NCBI GenBank assembly: GCA_021779635.1
Contig: JAJYAH010000307.1
Span: forward strand, 1 to 7,840
Source of the DNA: Pseudomonadota bacterium
GTDB lineage: Bacteria > Pseudomonadota > Alphaproteobacteria > Rhizobiales > Xanthobacteraceae
Direction of reading: 5' to 3'
Length of the DNA: 7,840 bases
In this document: positions 1 to 5,328 of the stretch, in pieces
How positions within the stretch are numbered: the first letter of the stretch is position 1
Layout of the letters: every line of letters starts with the position of its first letter
Program-made: the position numbers and the translations under genes
The notes under the pieces: generated by a model
Database searches by the model: none
Seen by the model: the letters and a program-made list of their open reading frames with translations, nothing else
Told to the model about the DNA's origin: nothing

Positions 1-67
1 CGCGGGCGAAACGGGCGATCCATCGTCGCAGGGGCCTGTCCACGCTTCGACTGTCGAATTGATCCAT
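1..67 (-). CDS. possible N-terminus of an unidentified protein, cut by the window edge
   Basis: A minus-strand reading frame opens at an ATG at 65-67 and stays open to the window edge. It gives about 22 residues, beginning MDQFDSRSVDRPLRRWIARF. The basic, amphipathic composition and GC-rich third positions look protein-like. I see no clear ribosome-binding site, only CCTGGT upstream. It would lie downstream of, and in the same orientation as, the substrate-binding protein gene, with a gap of about 126 bases. I do not recognise the protein. A longer in-frame start in another frame (ATG near 143) is also open to the edge, so the frame choice is uncertain. Confidence 0.2.
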   Translation of the reverse strand, partial: MDQFDSRSVDRPLRRWIARFAR

Positions 68-193
68 ACCAGGGTTTGGAAACGTCTTCGTTCCTGCGGT
101 CGCTTTTGTCGAAAACTGACCTCGGTCCAAACAAGGGGCCGCATGTCTAGCGTAGCCTGACTGTTGGCGCACGACGAATAGTTGTTTTATAGT

Positions 194-1420
194 CTAGTCA
201 AGGCCGTCCGAGCTGATGATATCCCCGAAGCGTTCCCAGGTATCGCCTTTGAAGCGCATCAGCTGCAGTTGCGAAATAGGCGCGAAATCCGTGACGCTGG
301 TGTTGATCTTGATGCCGGGCAATAGGCCGGCGACCACCAGATTGTGCATGCTTGCCGCCTGTTTCATGACATTACCCCGCGTCAGGTCGTTGCCGCACTG
401 CTTCAGGACATAGACCATGTTCTGGGCAACGGCGTAGCCGTAGACCACGAAGGCGTCGCTGCGGTTAGCGTCTGGATAATATTTTTCGAGGAAGGCGTTC
501 CAAGCTTTGATGTCGGCGTCGTCCTTCCACTGCGGATCCGTCGGGTCCTTCAAATAAGCTGCCGAGATGATGCCTTGCGAGTTATTGAATCCGGCGGGCT
601 TCATCGTCGCGTTCACCGACGAACTTACGCTATTGAGGAAGTGAACCGGCTTCCACTCGATTTCTGCCACCTTCTTAATCGCCTGGGCCGCGAACTTTGG
701 AATCGACAAATCGACGAACACGTCAGCCCCCGAAGCCTTCAAGTTGACAATGTGCGAGTCGATAGTCGGCTCAGCGGTTTCGTAGCCCTCCTCGGCCACA
801 ATCATCTTCGAAGCCTTTGCGCCGAGCCCTTCTTTCAGACCCTTGAGATAATCCTTGCCGTAGTCGTCGTTCTGGTAGAGCACACCGATCTTGGCGTTTG
901 GCATATTCTTCACGATGTATTTTGCATAGATATGCGTCTCGCTCTGGTAAGAGGGCTGCCAGCCCATGGTCCAGGGGAAGTGCTTCGGATCGTTCCACTT
1001 GGTGGCGCCGGTGGCGACGAACAATTGCGGTACCTTCTTTGAGTTCATATACTTTTGGATCGCTGAGTTGGGTGGCGTACCGAGCGGGTTGAAAATCAAC
1101 AACACTTCGTCGCTCTCCACCTGCTTGCGCGCTTGCTCGACCGTCTTGGGCGGCGAATACCCATCGTCATAGGAGATGAAGTTGATCTTGCGGCCATTGA
1201 TGCCGCCCTCCGCGTTGATCTTGTTGAAGTAGGCGGCCTCGGTCTTGCCGATCACACCGTAGGAGGATGCCGGACCACTGTAGGCCTCGATGTTACCGAT
1301 CTTGATCTCCGTATCGGTTGCTCCGGGGTCGTATCTCTTTTCCTCCGCGAGTGTCGCGCTGATGGTGAGTATAGCGACGGCGGCAGAAAGCGCTCCGCAC
1401 TGCCATTGAAACTTGAGCAT
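194..1420 (-). CDS. ABC transporter periplasmic substrate-binding protein, Leu/Ile/Val (Peripla_BP_6) type
   Basis: The product is a 408-residue solute receptor of the branched-chain amino acid (HAAT) transporter class. Such receptors act in the periplasm and deliver ligand to a LivHM-FG-type importer. Residues 1-25 form a signal peptide: a short basic start, a hydrophobic stretch at about 9-22, and an ATLA|EE cleavage site. The mature chain begins with the family's first strand (TEIKIGNIEAYSGPASSYG, about 37-55), followed by KINAEGGINGRKI and the YDDGYSPPKTVEQARK segment. The hinge-side motifs IGVLYQNDDYGKDYLKG and DAFVVYGYAVAQ are also present. Length is normal for the family. The ATG is well placed, with AGGGAG six bases upstream (1427-1432). 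No permease or ATPase gene lies in the window on either side, so it may be an orphan receptor or the end gene of an operon extending left. The ligand cannot be told from sequence. Many such Rhizobiales receptors bind compounds other than Leu/Ile/Val. Confidence 0.93.
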   Translation of the reverse strand: MLKFQWQCGALSAAVAILTISATLAEEKRYDPGATDTEIKIGNIEAYSGPASSYGVIGKTEAAYFNKINAEGGINGRKINFISYDDGYSPPKTVEQARKQVESDEVLLIFNPLGTPPNSAIQKYMNSKKVPQLFVATGATKWNDPKHFPWTMGWQPSYQSETHIYAKYIVKNMPNAKIGVLYQNDDYGKDYLKGLKEGLGAKASKMIVAEEGYETAEPTIDSHIVNLKASGADVFVDLSIPKFAAQAIKKVAEIEWKPVHFLNSVSSSVNATMKPAGFNNSQGIISAAYLKDPTDPQWKDDADIKAWNAFLEKYYPDANRSDAFVVYGYAVAQNMVYVLKQCGNDLTRGNVMKQAASMHNLVVAGLLPGIKINTSVTDFAPISQLQLMRFKGDTWERFGDIISSDGLD

Positions 1421-1769
1421 TTCAATCTCCCTTATTTCTTGAGTTCGCCGATTGTTTTGCGAATGGGAGCTCTTGCGCGGCTCGTGTGCTCATCCAATAC
1501 CTACCGGCCAATCCCCGCAACAACAAAAGGCGCGCGGCAGCGCATCATGCGAGGGCGCTCTACGTGATCACGCCAACAGCCATTGGCCCGCAGTAATGTA
1601 GTGAGACGGCGAAATGCTCAATGCGGCGGCCGAAGACCACCGGACAGGGCAACGTTAAGCGAAATCATGAGCCGCCATGGCCTCAAGCCCGTCTCAGGGG
1701 CCAGATCGATCACCTCATCCGCGACAAGTTGCTAAGGCCAACTGGGCTCCGGAGTTTTGCGACTCCGTC
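1421..1769. other. intergenic region without a convincing gene
   Basis: This 349-base gap separates the start of the substrate-binding protein gene from the end of the methyltransferase gene, both on the minus strand. It should hold the promoter of the receptor gene, but I cannot point to secure -35/-10 boxes. Plus-strand reading frames here are short and start within or run into neighbouring genes. One frame around 1690-1735 reads RGQIDHLIRDKLLRPTGLRS, which looks slightly protein-like and could be a gene remnant, but it has no start and no recognised family. Confidence 0.5.
1750..1767 (-). terminator. stem-loop directly after the methyltransferase stop codon
   Basis: CGGAGT and ACTCCG form a perfect 6-bp stem around a 6-base loop. 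It begins two bases past the TAA stop (1770-1772) of the minus-strand methyltransferase gene. No T-run follows on the minus strand, so it is not a standard intrinsic terminator. It could protect the 3' end of the transcript or be a weak or Rho-assisted stop. The position is suggestive, but the stem is short enough to occur by chance in GC-rich DNA. Confidence 0.3.
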
Positions 1770-2501
1770 TTACCGGATGCATTCGTAGAGCACGAATGCA
1801 TCGATAAATATTGGAATGGTTTTTGCTATCCGAAATTTGAAGCCAGCGTGCCTAATGGCATTCTCAATCACGCTTAGATTAGAATGTGAGGACATCATCA
1901 CATAGAGTTGCCCGCTCGGCTTCAAACGGGCATAGGCTTGCGCGAACAAAGCAGTTATGTCCCGATGATCCGGTCCTCCAGTCCAGCCGCGATCCGCGAC
2001 ATCGCGCGGGATCTGCGTATGCTTGGGCAGATTGGCAACGATCATATCGAATGATGGAGTCGCGGCCAGTCCTGAGAGCAAGTCCATGCAGACGGCGGTT
2101 ACGCGTCCGCCCACTCCATTAAGCCGCGCGTTCTCGGGCACTGATAGCGTCGCATTGGGATTGATGTCAGTGGCTATAACCCCGGCTGCCCCGGCACGGG
2201 CGGCGGCGATTGCCAGGATTCCGGCTCCGGTTCCGACGTCGATCACCCGCTTTCCCTTGAGATCAAGCGTAGCAATAAACTCCGCGAACCGTTCGCTGCT
2301 GACGAAATAGCGGGGATGAAATACGGTCGGGCGCACCCTGAACTGCATCCCTGCCGCCCTCGTCATCCAAGTGGTTCGCCTGCTCAGAATGAGATGATAG
2401 GAAAAAAAATGAATTACCTCACCGAGCAGGCGGACAAATCGGTTTCGCAAAGGCTCCGAAGATGCATGGCTGTTCAAGTCGCGGCGGCTAAAGGTCATCA
2501 T
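1770..2501 (-). CDS. class I SAM-dependent methyltransferase (MTS/HemK-like fold)
   Basis: With the start chosen here the protein has 243 residues. The Rossmann core is clear: motif I VIDVGTGAGILAIAAARAGA (about 87-106) binds S-adenosylmethionine, and an acidic end of strand 2 follows in ATDINPNA (Asp112). A motif IV position reads IVANLPKH (about 154-161). HemK/PrmC and other N-methyltransferases usually have N-P-P-Y/F at motif IV, so N-L-P-K suggests a different substrate; I cannot name it. The preceding PTVFHPRYFVSSERFAEFI is typical of the substrate-side entry of this fold. The open frame continues far upstream to 3134, but that part is antisense to the deaminase and lacks protein character. 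The convincing homology-like sequence begins around RNRFVRLLGEVIHFFSYHL, so the tandem ATGs at 2501/2498 fit best. ATGs at 2588, 2366 and 2348 are alternatives, and none has a strong ribosome-binding site. It is divergent from the deaminase. Confidence 0.8.
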   Translation of the reverse strand: MMTFSRRDLNSHASSEPLRNRFVRLLGEVIHFFSYHLILSRRTTWMTRAAGMQFRVRPTVFHPRYFVSSERFAEFIATLDLKGKRVIDVGTGAGILAIAAARAGAAGVIATDINPNATLSVPENARLNGVGGRVTAVCMDLLSGLAATPSFDMIVANLPKHTQIPRDVADRGWTGGPDHRDITALFAQAYARLKPSGQLYVMMSSHSNLSVIENAIRHAGFKFRIAKTIPIFIDAFVLYECIR

Positions 2502-2648
2502 TTGCGTGGTCCAAAAGGGACTGTCACAGCGGCTTGGGAAGGGCTCATCGCAGTCAAAGATGCCCGGTTCGGGAGAGAATTGTTCCATTCTCTGCCGCAA
2601 GAAATAACGTATGTTTCTTCGGCAAAGATTTGTTTCTGATAGGACGAA

Positions 2649-3407
2649 ATGTCCAGCGATCAGGAGAAACCGGTGACCTACGAGGCGCGGGGCAACGGAG
2701 ATGCGTTGGGCATCGATCCGACTGATGCCGAGATGATGGGACGCTGCATCGAACTTGCCAGGGCCGGCGCGGCAAGGGGCGAGCTTCCGATCGGGAGCCT
2801 GATCGCGCGTCGGGGGCAGATCATCGCGGAGTCGACCAATGAGATCATGCGCTTCACCGATGAATCGCGGCACGCCGAGATCATCGCCATCGCGCGCGCT
2901 CGCAGTCTTATCGGTGATGACGCGTTGAGCGAATGCACGCTCTACTCCACGGTTGAGCCTTGCCCGATGTGCGCGTTTTGTATTCGCGTCGCCGGCATCG
3001 GTCGCGTCGCATTCGCGCTGGGCTCTCCGATCGTCGGAGGCTTGTCGCGTTGGAATATTCTTGGTGATGATCGTCAGTTCCTGTTTGGGCGGGTGCCGGA
3101 ATTGCTTGCGGGTCTGTGCGCGGATGAGGCTCACAGGGTCTGGATTGAGATGCGGCCCATTACCGGCCGGGCGGTTTGTCTGTTGGGTTTCCTCAGCAAG
3201 CCGAAGATGAGGACACCCGGCAGCGCCTCACCTCGGTCGCGGTACCGGTTTTCGCTGCGCAGGCTCATTTCTCTGTTCCTGCGGCAACACAGGCCGCAGC
3301 CCGCGGTGGATCCGTTGCCCGATAGTGGCGGAAAACCACTTCGGCATGAAACGAACGTTGGGGCCACCTTGGCAAAGCCAGGAGAATTTCCTGGAACATT
3401 GGACTAG
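2649..3407 (+). CDS. zinc-dependent nucleoside/nucleobase deaminase (CDA/TadA-like fold) with unusual C-terminal tail
   Basis: The product has 252 residues and would hydrolytically deaminate a purine or pyrimidine base or nucleoside in the cytoplasm. The zinc site is complete: RHAEII supplies His75 and the proton-shuttling Glu77, and EPCPMC supplies Cys105 and Cys108. The helix before the active site (MGRCIELARAGAARGELPIG) and the later GGLSRWNIL segment match bacterial proteins annotated as nucleoside deaminases or guanine deaminase-like. The usual TadA context (AHAE) is replaced by RHAE, so a tRNA role is less likely. Family members normally end near residue 185-190. Here the chain continues about 70 residues of Arg/Pro/Ser-rich sequence without recognisable structure, as if an original stop had been lost. 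The ATG at 2649 has AGGA close upstream; an in-frame GTG at 2673 has a better AGGAG and may be the real start. The gene is divergent from the methyltransferase across 147 bases. Confidence 0.88.
   Translation: MSSDQEKPVTYEARGNGDALGIDPTDAEMMGRCIELARAGAARGELPIGSLIARRGQIIAESTNEIMRFTDESRHAEIIAIARARSLIGDDALSECTLYSTVEPCPMCAFCIRVAGIGRVAFALGSPIVGGLSRWNILGDDRQFLFGRVPELLAGLCADEAHRVWIEMRPITGRAVCLLGFLSKPKMRTPGSASPRSRYRFSLRRLISLFLRQHRPQPAVDPLPDSGGKPLRHETNVGATLAKPGEFPGTLD
2662..2666 (+). promoter_or_regulatory. ribosome-binding site favouring a GTG start at 2673 for the deaminase
   Basis: AGGAG lies six bases before an in-frame GTG (2673-2675), an ideal spacing. The upstream ATG at 2649 has only AGGA (2641-2644) with four bases of spacing. 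Starting at the GTG would remove eight residues (MSSDQEKP) that play no part in the deaminase fold. Both starts may be used. Confidence 0.5.
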
Positions 3408-3525
3408 CAGAGACGCCGCACTACCGATCGCCATTATCGTCGTCCGTCGCGCACTGCATTAAGCAACGATACGCGGCATAGTGAATTGGCGAGCATCAAG
3501 CCAGGACTCGCAAGATTTTACGGCA

Positions 3526-3747
3526 CTAATGTCCGCTTTGGTCCGCGCGCGCCATGCGCAACGTGATTGCAGGGCGGGAAATCAGCGGCAAATCTGACCC
3601 ATAAGGCCCTTTCGTCGTTAGTTCGTCCCGGTGGGCCTCCACCCAAGCACGGCAGTAATCTTCAGCATTCGCCCGCCACTTCGTTCGCAAAACCAGCGTC
3701 GGTTTCCCGTCTATATCGAGCGTGAAGGTTGACAGAGAAAAGCTCAC
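3526..3747 (-). CDS. small conserved-looking hypothetical protein (73 aa)
   Basis: The start is a GTG preceded by a strong GGAGG (3753-3757) at five bases, which argues that this is a real gene. The product is soluble with no signal peptide. It opens with a beta-like stretch (SFSLSTFTLDIDGKPTLVLRTKW) and continues with an amphipathic helix (NAEDYCRAWVEAHRDEL). Short proteins with a DIDGKPTLV..TKW..A...C..W core are, from memory, common in Bradyrhizobium and relatives and have no known function. It is the last gene of a row of small minus-strand genes, 60 bases after the stop of the tail-anchored protein gene, so it may share their transcript while having its own good ribosome-binding site. 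The last codons fall in AATGTCCGCTTTGGTCC, which resembles a piece of a dispersed intergenic repeat of these genomes, so the natural C-terminus may have been replaced. Confidence 0.6.
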   Translation of the reverse strand: MSFSLSTFTLDIDGKPTLVLRTKWRANAEDYCRAWVEAHRDELTTKGPYGSDLPLISRPAITLRMARADQSGH

Positions 3748-3807
3748 GGCCTCCTCCGACTAAAACACACGCGGCCGCGCAGTTTGCGGTCATTTAGGCG
3801 AGCTGGG

Positions 3808-4065
3808 CTACTCCAAACCGATCATCTGAGTGACAGCGTAGACCAGCAACGCTAACAGGATTGTCATCAAGAAGATGTACTTGACGCGGCCGTCGTCCCG
3901 GTCTTCGAATTCTCGATTGAGGTCCATCTCGATCGCGTTGTGAACGCCAGATGAGTCCGCCTGCCGGCGACGTCGACTCCAAGCGCGGCTCAATAAATGC
4001 CTGACTTCGCTTTCTGGTGGCCGCCGGCGTATCATTTTCATTGCCCGATCGGGCCCCTCAGACAC
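3808..4065 (-). CDS. small C-tail-anchored membrane protein of unknown function (85 aa)
   Basis: The first 60 residues are strongly charged (SRAWSRRRRQADSS, then NREFEDRDDGR). Residues about 62-83 (KYIFLMTILLALLVYAVTQ) form one transmembrane helix ending two residues from the C-terminus. This is the layout of a C-tail-anchored protein with its charged domain in the cytoplasm. The GTG start at 4065 overlaps the end of the preceding two-helix gene by eight bases, which suggests translational coupling. There is no independent ribosome-binding site, and ATGs at residues 9 and 11 are alternatives. I do not recognise a family. Pairing with the upstream membrane protein suggests the two could work together in the inner membrane; that is inference. 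Confidence 0.5.
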   Translation of the reverse strand: MSEGPDRAMKMIRRRPPESEVRHLLSRAWSRRRRQADSSGVHNAIEMDLNREFEDRDDGRVKYIFLMTILLALLVYAVTQMIGLE

Positions 4066-4252
4066 TTGCAGCGCGACCGGCTATCCAGGCAGCGACGCTG
4101 ACTGCCGCGAAGAACACCACCGACATCCATGCCTGCGGGTCTTGAAGCTTATTTGTAGCGATTGCGACGGTAATAGTGAGTGCTGCTGCCAAACAAACAA
4201 ACGCTATCACTATGCACAAAAAGTAAAGAGCCTCACGCAGGAAGGCGATCAT
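4058..4252 (-). CDS. small two-helix integral membrane protein of unknown function (64 aa)
   Basis: The chain has two hydrophobic segments, about residues 9-32 (LYFLCIVIAFVCLAAALTIT) and 42-60 (WMSVVFFAAVSVAAWIAGR). A short polar loop with NKLQDPQ links them, so it should be a hairpin in the inner membrane. Its ATG overlaps the stop codon of the micro-ORF at 4249-4332 in an ATGA arrangement (4249-4252), and its own stop overlaps the next gene by eight bases. The ribosome-binding site is weak (AAAGG, too far upstream), so translation may depend on coupling to the frame above. No family was recognised. Small hydrophobic proteins of this kind can be toxins, holin-like factors or subunits of larger complexes, but nothing here decides between these. 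Confidence 0.5.
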   Translation of the reverse strand: MIAFLREALYFLCIVIAFVCLAAALTITVAIATNKLQDPQAWMSVVFFAAVSVAAWIAGRAASV

Positions 4253-4332
4253 TTTGGTTTCGCCTTTAGCCCCATCTCGACCAGCCGGCGGTCATTCACC
4301 TTTTGCCTTGCTTTCTCGTGCAAGGCGTTCAC
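4249..4332 (-). pseudogene. 27-codon micro-ORF, probable remnant of a second ribbon-helix-helix gene
   Basis: A GTG at 4332 is preceded by GGGAG at ten bases and opens a 27-codon frame, beginning VNALHEKARQKV and ending RRLVEMGLKAKPK. It overlaps the 3' end of the 62-residue protein gene in another frame, and its TGA overlaps the ATG of the membrane protein gene as ATGA. The RRLVEMGL codons match the RRLVEIGL codons of the RHH gene at 4669-4691 in 20 of 23 bases, and all three differences fall at third codon positions. Short RHH repressors often end just after this helix, so this may be the surviving 3' end of a deleted RHH gene, now read as a new micro-peptide or used only for coupling. Whether it is translated is unknown. 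Confidence 0.4.
4268..4290 (-). repeat. copy 2 of a 23-base coding repeat (RHH helix-2 codons)
   Basis: This segment is identical in 20 of 23 bases to 4669-4691, in the same orientation and the same codon phase. The left boundary of similarity sits next to the stop codon of the 62-residue protein gene (4292-4294), where a deletion or recombination junction may lie. Confidence 0.6.
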
Positions 4333-4480
4333 GTTTCAAGCGCTCCCGGTTTTCGTGAAATGCCTTCTGCGCCTTTTCGTGATCGGTCATAGCCTTCTTG
4401 GCTTCCACGTCGCGAAAGGCTTTGCGAGCTTCCCGTTCAGCCCGCATTATTGCTTTTTGACCATATTCATTTTCGCTCAT
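4292..4480 (-). CDS. small, highly charged alpha-helical protein (62 aa)
   Basis: The protein begins MSENEYGQKAIMRAEREARK and continues as an almost uninterrupted run of Lys, Arg, Glu and Ala. It has no hydrophobic core, as expected for a single long helix or coiled coil. AGGAC six bases before the ATG gives a good start, so the long upstream extension of this frame (to 4675) is discounted. The first 14 bases overlap the end of the RHH gene, so the two are probably co-translated. Its last bases overlap the micro-ORF. From memory, short proteins ending in a KAFHENRERLK.ERLAR-like tail are frequent hypotheticals in Bradyrhizobium. The function is unknown; a partner or accessory role for the RHH protein is possible from position only. 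Confidence 0.6.
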   Translation of the reverse strand: MSENEYGQKAIMRAEREARKAFRDVEAKKAMTDHEKAQKAFHENRERLKRERLARESKAKGE

Positions 4481-4844
4481 TTTTTGTCCTATCAACGCGC
4501 ACATCTCGAAACTCTTCGGGACCTTTGAGCAACCTGCGTTTGCGACTGGCCTGTTCCTCCGCCGGAGCCGCAGTGTCGACAAGACGGTCGATGGTCTTGC
4601 CAGCAAGCTCTCTGGCCTTGGCTGCGATTTTTTCCGAGTGTCGCGCGGGGGATTTACCGCTTCCGGCGAGCCCAATCTCGACGAGACGGCGGATGGCTTC
4701 TGAGAGGGTCGGCTTGTCCGGTTGGTTTTCAGCCCATCTTACAATCGAGGCACGGATCACAGGCTCTGCACGAAAACCGACCATAGGCGTGACGCCAGTG
4801 GCGGGGCGACCGCGTTTCTGCTTAGCAGATATTTCTTTCTTCAT
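4467..4844 (-). CDS. ribbon-helix-helix-like DNA-binding protein with AT-hook-like N-terminus (125 aa)
   Basis: Residues 10-14 read KRGRP, an AT-hook-like minor-groove motif. Residues about 20-60 fit a ribbon-helix-helix fold: a strand at MVGFRAE, helix A at PVIRASIVRWAENQPD, and helix B at TLSEAIRRLVEIGL. The C-terminal half is charged and helical (SEKIAAKARELAGKTIDRLV) and ends in a KGPEEFRDVRVD segment, which I recall from related Rhizobiales proteins. RHH proteins commonly repress their own operon, often as antitoxins. Here it is the first gene of a minus-strand row of small genes, with an interrupted palindrome 24 bases upstream as a possible operator. The ribosome-binding site is weak (CAGAAAATT before ATG). 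The role as transcription factor is inferred from the fold; the targets are unknown. Confidence 0.72.
   Translation of the reverse strand: MKKEISAKQKRGRPATGVTPMVGFRAEPVIRASIVRWAENQPDKPTLSEAIRRLVEIGLAGSGKSPARHSEKIAAKARELAGKTIDRLVDTAAPAEEQASRKRRLLKGPEEFRDVRVDRTKNERK
4669..4691 (-). repeat. copy 1 of a 23-base coding repeat (RHH helix-2 codons, intact gene)
   Basis: These bases encode the RRLVEIGL part of helix B in the RHH protein. They recur, with three third-position changes, at 4268-4290 inside the micro-ORF about 400 bases further along the same transcript. Confidence 0.6.
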
Positions 4845-4867
4845 AATTTTCTGTTTAGCATGAAATC

Positions 4868-4902
4868 GAGCCGAGCGGAAGGTGACGCTTCCATCCCGGC
4901 TC
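4868..4902. promoter_or_regulatory. interrupted palindrome between the RHH gene and the divergent plus-strand gene
   Basis: GAGCCG pairs with CGGCTC (4868-4873 with 4897-4902). Inside them GGAAG pairs with CTTCC (4877-4881 with 4888-4892) around a six-base loop, GTGACG. It lies in the 86-base gap between the start of the RHH gene (4844) and the start at 4931. It could be an operator for the RHH protein acting in both directions, or a hairpin in the 5' leader of the plus-strand gene. The symmetry is seen directly; the role is inference. Confidence 0.4.
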
Positions 4903-4930
4903 TAACTCCAACCATAAAGGACCGAATCCC

Positions 4931-5197
4931 ATGATCGAAGCTGACAGCGTGCTTAGCACGCCACGAACTGGCTCGTCCTCAAACATCATCGCATTCGCGC
5001 CCGTTGGGCGCCTGCGCCGCAATCCTAACCGAGCGCTTTCGCTAAGGGAGGCCATCGAGATCGCTGGCGAACCGCGCGCAGCGGAGCGCGCCGCGAGGAG
5101 GCCGGCTGAGCTTATTACCGAGACATGCAGGAACACTCGTCTTCGCCATGAGGACCTGGATACGTTGGCGGGCGTGGCTACGGGTATCGCCCGATAG
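4931..5197 (+). CDS. hypothetical protein, probably C-terminally truncated (88 aa)
   Basis: The frame starts MIEADSVLSTPRTGSSSNII with AAAGGA nine bases upstream (4916-4921), a credible translation start. It continues with a low-complexity N-terminus and a basic region (GRLRRNPNRALSLREAIE), then a helical segment ending TETCRNTRLRHE. From memory, Bradyrhizobium-type genomes hold longer proteins with a MIEAD.V.STPRT start and an AFAP..RRNP..A.SLREAI.IAGEP core, with well over 100 further residues after the RLRHE-like point. If that memory is right, this copy was cut near 5150 and the last 14 codons come from unrelated DNA. Just there, the tail of a Gly-rich gene begins in another frame. Function unknown. 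Confidence 0.5.
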   Translation: MIEADSVLSTPRTGSSSNIIAFAPVGRLRRNPNRALSLREAIEIAGEPRAAERAARRPAELITETCRNTRLRHEDLDTLAGVATGIAR

Positions 5198-5328
5198 CCG
5201 GCCGTCCGGTCGCGCGCGCGGCTGTCCGCGGCGGCATCTATCGCAACGCCTATGGCGGAGCCTGGCGCGGTGCAGCCTGGGGCGCCGCCGCCGGTGCGGC
5301 GGCGTTCTCGCGCCAAGCGTCAGCCTAG
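5152..5328 (+). pseudogene. fragment of a Gly/Ala-rich protein gene
   Basis: This frame follows an in-frame TGA (5149-5151) and has no start codon. It encodes YVGGRGYGYRPIAGRPVAR, then GGIYRNAYGGAWRGAAWGAA, and a poly-Ala/Gly stretch before a TAG at 5326-5328. Alternating Gly-Tyr/Arg motifs followed by a GAAAGAAA helix are typical of secreted or surface Gly-rich proteins in Bradyrhizobium-like genomes. There the full gene has a signal peptide before this part and a longer tail after it; both are missing here. I read it as an internal gene piece joined to the truncated gene upstream. It could also be a compositionally biased spurious frame. Confidence 0.4.

Noticed and set aside
344..1042. Long plus-strand frame antisense to the substrate-binding protein
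   Set aside because: No ribosome-binding site, no recognisable family, and the opposite strand encodes a clear complete protein.
2502..3134. Upstream extension of the methyltransferase frame (to 454 codons)
   Set aside because: It runs antisense through the well-supported deaminase and its sequence has no protein-like pattern (Arg/Asp/His-rich). It is open only because of GC-rich codon bias on the other strand.
3324..3340. AGTGG...CCACT hairpin in the deaminase tail as a terminator
   Set aside because: The stem is five bases with no T-run on either strand, and it lies inside the open frame.
4481..4675. N-terminal extension of the 62-aa charged protein
   Set aside because: The extension overlaps the RHH gene, is compositionally unlike the downstream part, and the internal ATG at 4480 has a good AGGAC site.
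4855..5316. 153-codon minus-strand frame opposite the truncated gene and Gly-rich fragment
   Set aside because: Its Arg/Ala-rich sequence is the reverse complement of the biased Gly/Ala coding on the plus strand, with no start signal.
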